This document shows positions 6,880 to 14,827 of a stretch of 34,150 bases of DNA, piece by piece. Below the pieces are notes generated by a model that had not been told where the DNA came from, made no database searches, and saw nothing but the letters and a program-made list of their open reading frames with translations. The translations under genes were made by a program, and so were the position numbers. The DNA is taken from assembly GCA_003697365.1 (NCBI GenBank), contig RFGP01000134.1:1-34150 (forward strand). The letters are read 5' to 3'. How positions within the stretch are numbered: the stretch's first letter is position 1; every line of letters begins with the position of its first letter. The stretch comes from Chloroflexota bacterium (lineage in GTDB: Bacteria; Chloroflexota; Anaerolineae; Aggregatilineales; J027).

Positions 6880-7802
6880 GCCGACATTAACCTAGTTAAC
6901 TCCTCATCAAAGATGTGAACATCAATGGCGTGAAAATATTGTTGGGCAAGTGTCGCAAAACGTGCGGCTTGTTCTACATTTTGGTGTCGATGCTGATAAC
7001 GTGCTTCATGTAGAAGTGCCGCAATGTTGTATGCAGATTTTAGGGTTGGTTTCAGCGTTTCGATGGCGGCTTGATAATGGGTTTCTGCTACTTGTGGCGA
7101 ATCTATGCGTTCAGCAATGTGCCCTAATGTGCACTGCACCAAAAATGCACGGCGTGGATCGTTTTGGCGCTGCACAATATCCCATGCAAGATTGGCGCGC
7201 GCCACCGTTTCATCCAATTCATCACGCTTTAGATGTACTTCAGCCAAGCCAATGTAGGCTTCAATAACCGCATTGGTGTATTGATTTTGGGTTTTTTCTG
7301 GTGATTCTAAAATACGGTGGAAGAATTGTTCGGCGATGTCCTCATCATCATGGGCGAGATAACTTGTGCCCAGTGAAGCATAAAGGATGAAGCGGTCGCC
7401 AAAATGATCTTCTTCGTCGGATTGTTGTTCAAGGGCTAACAGCGTTTGGGCATAAACTTCAATGGCTTTCTCGACATCTCCTAAAATGAAATATGTTTCT
7501 CCCTGATTGATCCGACAACCCAGTGCGCGCTGCTTGAATTGCGAACGTTCAAATTCTTGTACGCCCTTTTCTATTGTGGCGATAGCGGCTTCAAATTGAC
7601 CCACTGCAATTTGCAAAAAGAAAATTGTCAAATACACATTGCCGGCAGCTTCGGGGCTATTAATTTGATGAGCAAGATCAAGGTATTTGTTCAGCTGGCG
7701 CATGTCCTCTTCTACATCAAACTGTCCATGCGCAATTTTATTGAAAATTTCTACATTCATTTTGCGGATAAAGCCCGCCATTGGATTTGTTGTGTTACTC
7801 AT
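6876..7802 (-). CDS. TPR-repeat protein
   Basis: This 308-residue cytoplasmic protein consists almost wholly of antiparallel helical pairs with TPR character, for example AAGNVYLTIFFLQIAVGQFEAA, then QGETYFILGDVEKAIEVYAQTL, then YIGLAEVHLKRDELDETVARA. TPR arrays are protein-binding scaffolds. The gene is the first of the minus-strand run and overlaps the J-domain gene by 4 bases. TPR proteins often act as Hsp70/J-protein cochaperones or as sensor scaffolds, and the coupling with a J-domain protein favours that reading. The ribosome binding site is weak (GAAAGAG about 12-13 bases upstream). Confidence 0.85.
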   Translation of the reverse strand: MSNTTNPMAGFIRKMNVEIFNKIAHGQFDVEEDMRQLNKYLDLAHQINSPEAAGNVYLTIFFLQIAVGQFEAAIATIEKGVQEFERSQFKQRALGCRINQGETYFILGDVEKAIEVYAQTLLALEQQSDEEDHFGDRFILYASLGTSYLAHDDEDIAEQFFHRILESPEKTQNQYTNAVIEAYIGLAEVHLKRDELDETVARANLAWDIVQRQNDPRRAFLVQCTLGHIAERIDSPQVAETHYQAAIETLKPTLKSAYNIAALLHEARYQHRHQNVEQAARFATLAQQYFHAIDVHIFDEELTRLMSA

Positions 7803-7944
7803 TATTTTGAAAATCTCTTTCGGGGTTAGCTATGTTTTTCTATTCTGCAGCCAAAAATAATCTCTAAACAAGAATTATGCAAGATTTGATCTTATGTTAA
7901 TCTCGTTATAATCTGTAAAGAAGCGAACCATCATAGCCATAAGG

Positions 7945-8133
7945 ATGAACAATACTTGTATGTTGCTGACACTTTTAGCGTTGTGGATGCTATGTGGGTT
8001 AATCCCTTCGGTTGTTTATATGATCGCACGAGCACGGAAAACCTACTACGTCAATATTTGGCAGCCTATTATTGGGGCATTGCAGGGGCCCTTTGCTATA
8101 TGGATTGTCTATCGTTCGCTTAAAGAACTTTAA
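7945..8133 (+). CDS. Small two-segment membrane protein (62 aa)
   Basis: The product has a strongly hydrophobic N-terminal helix (about residues 5-27), a basic stretch RARKTYY, and a second hydrophobic segment (about 38-57) ending in RSLKEL. It is likely a small inner-membrane protein of unknown function. A TATAAT at about 7909 lies upstream. AAGG is directly against the ATG, too close for a normal ribosome binding site, so translation may be leaderless or start at the internal ATG at 7960. It has opposite orientation to both neighbours. Confidence 0.5.
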   Translation: MNNTCMLLTLLALWMLCGLIPSVVYMIARARKTYYVNIWQPIIGALQGPFAIWIVYRSLKEL

Positions 8134-8159
8134 AAACAAAAAACCCCGCTCTAGGGGGT
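8132..8159 (-). terminator. Intrinsic terminator of the MuiA-like gene
   Basis: Read on the minus strand, ACCCC (8155-8159) pairs with GGGGT (8143-8147) around a C/T/A/G loop, followed by a run of T residues (plus-strand A run 8132-8143). It lies 17 bases after the stop at 8176 and also overlaps the end of the small plus-strand gene. Confidence 0.7.
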
Positions 8160-8175
8160 CTAAGGGGATAGCAAT

Positions 8176-10035
8176 TTAGTTGCGCTTACTAACGATTTTC
8201 ATGTCATGAGGATGATCGAGCGCAAAGCCCAATGTGATCTTTTGATGACTTTGCGGCGGAATCTCAAGCCGCCACTCAAAGATGTTATTATTGGGATTGT
8301 GTGGTACAGAAGGTTGCGGAACAATTGCACGTACAAGAACCGAAATATCCTTATGGCGGGCGAGGGGGATATGATCATATACCACCAGCTGAACAGGCGC
8401 ATTCCCATCATTAAATACGGTAATGCGATAGATGAACTCTGTGCGACACTTATCACCACTCGCGAGTGATTCTGAACTATGCTTTTCTAGTTCGCGTTGA
8501 ATGCGCACATGCGGCTGATCGCCCAACTGTACCATGAAGCTGCGGCGTGGCGCGATGGTGTCGAGCTGAATCTTGCCCACAAAGTGTGTTCCAAAGAAGA
8601 TCAACGCTGTACCACCTAAAATGGTCTGTTCAGTCGTGTTCTTTAACCTTGCGCATAAGAAGGCAGTTTCGCTTTGCTCCGGAATAGCCATCATCTCTAG
8701 CTGACCTTCAAGTTGGTAGTTCGCAATGAAGGCTTTCGTGGGCGTTTCACCAGATAAAATACGCAACGGTTGCGCAACCTCATAAGTCATTGTTGGAATA
8801 GCCCCGCTGATTTGTTCAAGCTCTTGATCGAGGTTCACCTGTGATGCTTTTTGCTCAGCGTTTGATGATGAAGCTGCACGACGAAATGGACTCGGTGGCA
8901 CGGGTGGCGATGAACGGCGACCAAATGGTGACGAGCTTCTGCTGTCATCATTATTAGATGGGGGTCTGCCAAAAAACGTGCGCCGCGTTAACGGACTGGG
9001 CTTAGGTGCAGCTTCAATAAGCCATGGACGAATGCGTGGCACATCTGCATCTTGGTTAGGGCGCGCCGTTGAAAGCGAAATTGGAACATCTAGCCAGTGT
9101 TCGCCTGTGTTTTGCTGAATTTCAGCCAAGAACGAGATGGCATAGTCATTTTCTGTAGAGACGCGAATATCGTAGAAAGGCTGCCAAGAAACTTCAGAGA
9201 CCATATACGACACGCTGAACTCATATTCACCTTCTGTTTCGGCAAACACTGTTAACTGAATAGTGCGCGTTTTCTGATGAGTGACGATGCTTCGCTTACG
9301 CGATAAAAAAGGCGTTTCAACTTCTGTCTCGTCGTCGTCTTGTTCGTCATTATTTTCATCGTCATTGCCGTCGCTTATGAATAAGTGCCGCCCGAAAGGT
9401 GAACGAATGCTACGCGGCTTCTTCGCTTCTTGTTCAGATTCATCTTGAGTTTCTTCATTGGGCTGAAGCGTGGACACCAACAAGTGTGGTGTTTGAGCTT
9501 GTAAGTCTTTCATCTGTTGCGATAGTTGTAGGCGCTGAATGGCGATCTCACGCCGACGCTTGATGCTGCGCCGCTGCTCTGCTGAGATGTAATCTATCAG
9601 CGCTTTTATGTTTTCAAGCGAAAACCCTGCAAAAGCAAAGCCTTTGCTCATCGCATCGCTTGCAGATTCTCGTAAACTGACAAAGAAGGCGAGTCGTTCT
9701 TCTTCAATAAAATCTTCATCAGCAAGTTCTTCGTCAGCTGCGGCAATTTGTTCATATTGTGCTTGCAAGGCAGCCAACTCTGGTGACATGTTTCGTGGGC
9801 GTTGTTCTGTCAGAATGTCTACATCGATAATCTGCACTGCAGGATTAAGGCTCGTCGCACGCACCGAATTTTCGTCCAGCGAAATCGGTAGCATGGGGAT
9901 ACTGATTTTGGATTCGCCACCGTGCAGCTGAATTCGCCCCTGACGGATAACCCGTGCGCGATCTGCATAAATAATGACACGTTGGATTGGTGCATCTAAG
10001 ACAATCATGATTGTGTTGTTTGCCACACACCTCAC
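8176..10035 (-). CDS. DUF4140/DUF4139 (MuiA-family) protein
   Basis: The N-terminal region has the DUF4140 pattern (PIQRVIIYADRARVIRQG, then LP-x-S-LDENSVRA) and the C-terminal half the beta-rich DUF4139 domain (VSEVSWQPFYDIRV, then a late IPLARHKDI region). The family is called mucoidy inhibitor MuiA-like, but its molecular function is not established. Between the domains are a charged coiled coil (about 80-200), a very acidic stretch (many Asp/Asn/Glu in a row, about 225-245) and an Arg/Ser/Pro-rich stretch. No signal peptide is seen. The start is uncertain: the GTG at 10035 lies 14 bases from a strong AAAGGAG, the GTG at 10026 and ATG at 10008 are alternatives, and the frame stays open upstream to a TTG at 10062. 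Confidence 0.82.
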   Translation of the reverse strand: MRCVANNTIMIVLDAPIQRVIIYADRARVIRQGRIQLHGGESKISIPMLPISLDENSVRATSLNPAVQIIDVDILTEQRPRNMSPELAALQAQYEQIAAADEELADEDFIEEERLAFFVSLRESASDAMSKGFAFAGFSLENIKALIDYISAEQRRSIKRRREIAIQRLQLSQQMKDLQAQTPHLLVSTLQPNEETQDESEQEAKKPRSIRSPFGRHLFISDGNDDENNDEQDDDETEVETPFLSRKRSIVTHQKTRTIQLTVFAETEGEYEFSVSYMVSEVSWQPFYDIRVSTENDYAISFLAEIQQNTGEHWLDVPISLSTARPNQDADVPRIRPWLIEAAPKPSPLTRRTFFGRPPSNNDDSRSSSPFGRRSSPPVPPSPFRRAASSSNAEQKASQVNLDQELEQISGAIPTMTYEVAQPLRILSGETPTKAFIANYQLEGQLEMMAIPEQSETAFLCARLKNTTEQTILGGTALIFFGTHFVGKIQLDTIAPRRSFMVQLGDQPHVRIQRELEKHSSESLASGDKCRTEFIYRITVFNDGNAPVQLVVYDHIPLARHKDISVLVRAIVPQPSVPHNPNNNIFEWRLEIPPQSHQKITLGFALDHPHDMKIVSKRN

Positions 10036-10043
10036 TTGTGCAT
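10032..10043 (-). other. Three-codon leader ORF overlapping the MuiA-like start
   Basis: On the minus strand the strong AAAGGAG (10048-10056 region) is ideally spaced (6 bases) from an ATG at 10043 that reads ATG CAC AAG TGA. The TGA overlaps the in-frame GTG at 10035 as GTGA. This is the geometry of a translationally coupled mini-ORF; it may be chance. Confidence 0.25.
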
Positions 10044-10211
10044 GGCGTTCTCCTTTCCCCAAATCAGACGGCAGTGTCGAGACATGAATCTCTAACCTGT
10101 TAACTTCAACTGTATGCTATTTTTAATTTTGGCGCAATAGGACGAATGAATAGGTCTGAATATCGTCTATCACCCTGAATTGTATTTGTTTTTTTACAGT
10201 TTGCAAGCAAA

Positions 10212-13200
10212 TTAAAATACACCAGCCAACTCTTGAGCGATTTCGGTGAGGACATCTTCAAGGATGAGGTTTGAACCACGCATCAAATAATGTTTGATTT
10301 CCTCTGGAGTACGAAGACCCTTCACCATCGCTAACACTTGATCACAGTCTGCTGTCCAATCCGTCACGTCAATTGGTTCTGCACGCACCAAGCCAACCCA
10401 CTCAATGGCGCGGTGATAGTCACCTTGCAGGGCTTTTATGCCCGCCATCGCAACCACCAACCCTAGACCTTTGTCGGTAATTTGTTGGGAGAACGCAAAG
10501 CCTTCACGGACATAGTTAATCGCTGCGTTTAAGTCGCGTTGTTGCACCGCGAGCAAGGCGAGATTATAGCTTTGGTGGGCATAGGCAGCGAGCTTGCCAA
10601 TCTTAAAAGCAAGTTCACGTGCTTTCTGATAATAGTCGCTAGCAGCTTCTGCCTCTCCACGTTGGCGTGCCAGATCGCCTAAGTTGCCTAATGCTTCAAT
10701 GTGCACAAAGGCACCATACTTTTCTGACCATGTGCATACGGCTTCAAAATAGGTGGCAGCGCGCTTCAGATCGCCACGAGTATAGGCGATCACGCCCAGA
10801 TCATTTAAGGCATAGCATAAGAAACGCGGTGGTTGATCCAATTCTTGCGCAGTTTTAACAGCTTGCTGATAGTACGCCTGTGCGGCATCAATATCATGTT
10901 GGCGGGTGATCAGTCCTAAGCCGTAATAAATCATTGGCAACAATTCAGGGCGTTGATGTTGGCTCACTAAGCTGAGCGCTTTGTCTAAATATTGGCGTGC
11001 TTGGGCATGATCTTCTTGCTGTAGGTAGATAATTTGACTCATACCATATAAGGCATGAATATGATCGATCACGTCGCACGCTTCAGTGCGGTCTAAGATA
11101 TTTTGAAAATGTGGCTTGGCTTTATCCAGCTCAAAACTATATAAATACATATCGCCTAAAACACGCTCAATATGTAAGCGCTCTTGCTGGGCAGTGGGGG
11201 GCAAATGGGCGAGCAGTAACTCTGCCAGCTTTTTCGCTTTGGCATACAAGCCAATATTAACGGCATGAGGTAGCGCAAGTTGGGCATGATGGATCACGCG
11301 ATCTAGGCGATTGGCTGCTTGCCAATGTTCGACCAACAGCAACGACCATGCAGGTTGATCGGGGTAGGCAGCTTCTAAATGTTCGGCGACTCGTTGGTGC
11401 AATTGTTGGCGTGTAGAAGGTTCTATACGTTCTAAAATCGCTTCACGCAATTTTTCGCTTGAAAAACGCAAAATGCCATCTTGTGTGTGAAGTATGCCGC
11501 ATTGGGTACAAACGAACAGCCAATGTTCTAGTGTTTTCTCTTCTGCTTCTTGGTAGAGAATATCCCAGCGGATGACGCGCCCGCTTACAGCAGCCAACTC
11601 TAGTAGCGGGTAAGCGTCTCGTGGCAAGCGCTCCAAGCGCCGTTGAATGAGATGCTCAATTGCAGATACGCGCTTTGGCAATAAATCTTGTGGCGAGGCT
11701 TCCTCTAATCGCTCAAAACCGCCAACTTCTTCCGCAAGGGCACGCAATGTTTCGATCAACAGATAGGGGTTGCCATCGGTATAGTCCATCAAAAAGTCAA
11801 GCACTTTGGGCGAGTAGCCATACTCTCCCAACACTGTGCTGCATAACGCCATTACATCGGGGCGCTCAAAACGTGGTAGACGAATGTGGCGCGCTTGCGA
11901 TAGCGCAGCAGCCACATCGTCCCCTTCATTAGTGCGATAGGTGCCAAGAATCAGCAATGAAAGCTGTGGTAAAAATGGTTGTAACGCTTGCAATACCTTT
12001 ACTGATTGCGCATCTTGATGAAGATTTTCTAGCATTAAGATCGCGGCACGACGCAAACGATGGAAAAGCGCTGCGATCACAGCGGCAAGTTGCTGAGGAT
12101 ACGTTTCATGGGACTGAAGTTCGAGCATTGGGGTGGGGCGCTGAATGATCGCATCAATCTCTGGCAAGATTAATTTTAAGGTTGCCGCTTCAAGATTGCT
12201 TACTTCCACTGCCAATAAGAGTTGCTTCAATGGCGCGCGCCAAGCGGCAAATGGGACATCACTGGGGACGCTGTTGCCGCTACGCAAGACGAGGGTGCCG
12301 CCGACAACCGCGTGAATGCGCACCTCATCTAATAGGCGCGTTTTCCCAACGCCACTCTCACCACCAATAAGTAAGATACCGCCGCGCCCAATTTCTGCCT
12401 GTGAGAGCATTTTTTGAATGAGTTCAAATTCATGCTCCCGACCTACAAATGGGGCAGAATGCAAATAACTTTCGGTGAGCGCGATCCATTCAGAAGTGCT
12501 GGCACTGGTGTTGGTGATGCGTTCTAATTCTTGAATGACTTCGGAAGCGGACAGATAGCGTCGTTCAGGGCTTTTAGAGAGCAACTTACGAATGATCGGG
12601 ATCATTTGGCGCATGATGCGGCTGCTGCGGCCCGTTTGGAAAAGCTGATTTGTCGATTGCATGTCTTCGCCATCTGTTGAAACAACATTAGGCGTGATGA
12701 AAAAATCGCTGAAGTCTAGCTCAGCCTCTAGGACATTGCGCACTAACTCCATGACGTTATTGGTGTTAAAGGGGTGGTGGCCAGTCAGCAGTTCATAAGC
12801 GATCAAGCCAAAGCTGAACAAGTCAGAAGCATGAGTTGCCATGCCACCCGCAATGACTTCTGGGGCCATGTAGGCAATGGTGCCAACAGTTGTTGTGTCT
12901 TGTTGATGATGAAAACGTCGCGCCAAGCCAAAATCGAGTACATACACTGTTGAATTATCTTTCACCAATACATTACTTGGCTTCAGATCGCGATGAATGA
13001 TTCCCTGTCGGTGCAGATAGGCAAGGGCACGCGCAAGTTGTATTAATAAAGCGAGCTTGCCTTCTACAGAAGTTTGCACTTCAGTGATAGGTTTCACATT
13101 TTGAAGGAGCTCCATTGTATAGAAAGGGCGGCGCTCATGATCAAAACCAAAATCAAGTACGCTGATAATGTGTGGGTGGCGTAAGGTTGCTAAAAGCCGA

Positions 13201-13412
13201 AATTCTTGTGCTAATGCTACAGATGGATTGTTACTGCTGTAACTAGAGCCATGCACAATCTGTTGTGGAGTGAGTAATACGCGCTTGAGCGCAATGGGTT
13301 TTTGGGTTAAACAGTCATAGGCTTCATAGATTTCGCCCATCGCACCATTGCCAATGCGCTTTTCTAATCGATAGCGATATTCAAAAATGTGATTTGCTTG
13401 CGCTACATTCAT
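10212..13412 (-). CDS. Ser/Thr protein kinase with AAA ATPase and TPR regions (PknK-like)
   Basis: This 1066-residue protein has a Hanks-type kinase domain (about 15-298): glycine loop G21-x-G-x-x-G26, Lys43 in ALKRV, catalytic HRD 140-142 with DLKPSN, DFG 160-162 and APE near 183. A P-loop ATPase of the AAA_16/STAND type follows (about 322-560), with VGRE at 323-326 and Walker A G351-ESGV-GKT ending at 358. A winged-helix-like and TPR-rich region fills the rest (clear TPRs from about 700 to 1000). The order kinase, ATPase, TPR matches PknK-like regulators: the TPR arm senses a partner, the ATPase switches, the kinase signals. All active-site residues are present. It follows the M15-type gene after 99 bases on the same strand. 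A second, similar protein lies at 30090-33653. Confidence 0.93.
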   Translation of the reverse strand: MNVAQANHIFEYRYRLEKRIGNGAMGEIYEAYDCLTQKPIALKRVLLTPQQIVHGSSYSSNNPSVALAQEFRLLATLRHPHIISVLDFGFDHERRPFYTMELLQNVKPITEVQTSVEGKLALLIQLARALAYLHRQGIIHRDLKPSNVLVKDNSTVYVLDFGLARRFHHQQDTTTVGTIAYMAPEVIAGGMATHASDLFSFGLIAYELLTGHHPFNTNNVMELVRNVLEAELDFSDFFITPNVVSTDGEDMQSTNQLFQTGRSSRIMRQMIPIIRKLLSKSPERRYLSASEVIQELERITNTSASTSEWIALTESYLHSAPFVGREHEFELIQKMLSQAEIGRGGILLIGGESGVGKTRLLDEVRIHAVVGGTLVLRSGNSVPSDVPFAAWRAPLKQLLLAVEVSNLEAATLKLILPEIDAIIQRPTPMLELQSHETYPQQLAAVIAALFHRLRRAAILMLENLHQDAQSVKVLQALQPFLPQLSLLILGTYRTNEGDDVAAALSQARHIRLPRFERPDVMALCSTVLGEYGYSPKVLDFLMDYTDGNPYLLIETLRALAEEVGGFERLEEASPQDLLPKRVSAIEHLIQRRLERLPRDAYPLLELAAVSGRVIRWDILYQEAEEKTLEHWLFVCTQCGILHTQDGILRFSSEKLREAILERIEPSTRQQLHQRVAEHLEAAYPDQPAWSLLLVEHWQAANRLDRVIHHAQLALPHAVNIGLYAKAKKLAELLLAHLPPTAQQERLHIERVLGDMYLYSFELDKAKPHFQNILDRTEACDVIDHIHALYGMSQIIYLQQEDHAQARQYLDKALSLVSQHQRPELLPMIYYGLGLITRQHDIDAAQAYYQQAVKTAQELDQPPRFLCYALNDLGVIAYTRGDLKRAATYFEAVCTWSEKYGAFVHIEALGNLGDLARQRGEAEAASDYYQKARELAFKIGKLAAYAHQSYNLALLAVQQRDLNAAINYVREGFAFSQQITDKGLGLVVAMAGIKALQGDYHRAIEWVGLVRAEPIDVTDWTADCDQVLAMVKGLRTPEEIKHYLMRGSNLILEDVLTEIAQELAGVF

Positions 13413-13511
13413 GAGATTCTTTTAAAAAAACTTTATATTTATCAAACGCCTATGGTGTATGATAGCACGCTCTGCACTAAAGGGCGATAGATAAATATAA
13501 AGGGGGCTGTT

Positions 13512-14648
13512 CTAGGGGGCTTGGAAGTGAACATCATCCTTAAAGCCAGCACGCGCTGCAGAACGCACACTGAAAAACAGATCATAAAACGCATCTCGCA
13601 TTGCCACTGCCGAAAGCCCTTTGATTTTATAGCCTATGTAACCCTCTAGACCACCATCTGGCGAACCATCATCAAGAAGGCTTTCTACGTTGTCTTCGCC
13701 AAATTCAGCTTGCAGTGTTGCCAAGTCGGGCCAATTAACAGTTTGGGCTTGCGTGATGATCACTTCATCGGGCAACACGGCTGGATCAGCATCAATAGCT
13801 TTGCCATCACCATGCTTGCTCTTGCTCGTGTTGCCTGTGGGCCAGCTGAAATTAGCGCCACCATTGGCACACGGGTTGTTTCCAGCAACGCCATATCCCT
13901 CTGCGAGCGTTTGTGCCGCCGCAACTGAAGCCGCTGATGTACCAACATCCCACACGATCGGCAACACATCCGGGTTGCTGATATTTTGAAGTGCTGCTGT
14001 GCGTGCTTCGCCTTCTAAAGCCATGAGCGCTTCTCGACCGCCCGCCGCCACAACATTAGGCCACGAGTCAAAGTTATAGCTGTCATAACCCGTAGTACCT
14101 TTATAAATATACCTGCTCACATGCATGACGTGTTGTTTTTCAGGACTGCGTGCATAACTCGTGATGGCAAATTGCGCGCCTTCTGTGTTGGCAACAAAAC
14201 CCAATAGCGCACGCACATTCGACTGAAACGGCTCAGCGAGATCGTCAATGCGTCCGCCACGTCGATATTGTCCGAAAATCCAGCCATTATCAGAGGCAAG
14301 ATGCTCATCAGTATGAATAGCTAACCATTCATTTAAGAGCGGATCAGAAGTGGGTCCAGCATTTTCGGGAGCTTCTTCAGGGGCATCATTGGCTGGCGCG
14401 TTCATGTTTGCATAATCAGAAAGCGTGCTAGGTGCAGAGGCATCATCTTGGCGTTGTATGACACGACGTATGAAGGCTTGATTCCCCATCATACGTGAAA
14501 GATTTTGCGCAGCACGATAATGCTGTACGCGCGTCATGGGAATGCTATCTAATATACCTGTAGGCTGATGGGTATCCGTTTCTGTTGGGTGTTGTGGCTT
14601 TATTTTCCCTGAATCTTCTTGCTCTGGAACGGGGATTTTATGAACCAT
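13512..14648 (-). CDS. Putative toxin/effector: eCIS-cargo-like N-terminus with M15-type peptidase signature
   Basis: The 378-residue protein has no signal peptide. Residues about 44-67 read as a short helix with N-L-x-R-M-M-G-N-Q-A-F-I-R-R-V-I-Q-R, very like the GN-x-A-x-x-R-x-I-Q-R segment that precedes DUF4157 and other cargo domains near extracellular contractile injection systems. After a disordered, acidic linker (68-100), the C-terminal part shows the M15 zinc-peptidase pattern: S277-x-H279-x-x-G282-x-A284-x-D286 and D371-x-x-H374, with an upstream SYARSPEKQ at 164-172 like the Arg/Gln substrate-site motif. Such enzymes cut peptidoglycan peptides. An AGGAG site lies 6 bases before the ATG. 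No contractile-system genes are in the window. The peptidase call is good; the delivery route is inference. Confidence 0.72.
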   Translation of the reverse strand: MVHKIPVPEQEDSGKIKPQHPTETDTHQPTGILDSIPMTRVQHYRAAQNLSRMMGNQAFIRRVIQRQDDASAPSTLSDYANMNAPANDAPEEAPENAGPTSDPLLNEWLAIHTDEHLASDNGWIFGQYRRGGRIDDLAEPFQSNVRALLGFVANTEGAQFAITSYARSPEKQHVMHVSRYIYKGTTGYDSYNFDSWPNVVAAGGREALMALEGEARTAALQNISNPDVLPIVWDVGTSAASVAAAQTLAEGYGVAGNNPCANGGANFSWPTGNTSKSKHGDGKAIDADPAVLPDEVIITQAQTVNWPDLATLQAEFGEDNVESLLDDGSPDGGLEGYIGYKIKGLSAVAMRDAFYDLFFSVRSAARAGFKDDVHFQAP

Positions 14649-14775
14649 AATGAACTCCTGTAGTATATAGATTTAGGGTGAATACTGCCAACAGCCTATG
14701 TATTAAATGTAAAAAATTTTACTATATGTTGTAAAATTTTTGCAAAGTTGCTTATGGTGAAGCGGAAATATGTTA

Positions 14776-14803
14776 TTGTCTGAGATTTTGATACAATTAT
14801 AGC
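14776..14803 (+). promoter_or_regulatory. Weak candidate promoter before the WD40 lipoprotein
   Basis: TTGTCT (14776-14781) and TATAGC (14798-14803) are 16 bases apart and lie 25 bases before the TTG start. Both boxes are imperfect. Confidence 0.3.
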
Positions 14804-14827
14804 CCATTGCGTAAAAGGAGTTTAGCA

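Noticed and set aside
7800-7945. Possible small RNA gene in the AT-rich gap
   Set aside because: Only a TATAAT and no stable structure are seen; nothing supports a specific RNA.
9301-9480. Repetitive tract that might be a tandem DNA repeat
   Set aside because: It encodes the acidic Asp/Asn/Glu linker of the DUF4139 protein; codons vary and no fixed unit repeats.
9608-9931. 107-codon plus-strand Ser-rich frame inside the MuiA-like gene
   Set aside because: It is the antisense of the coiled-coil region, with repetitive Ser/Ala runs typical of a shadow.
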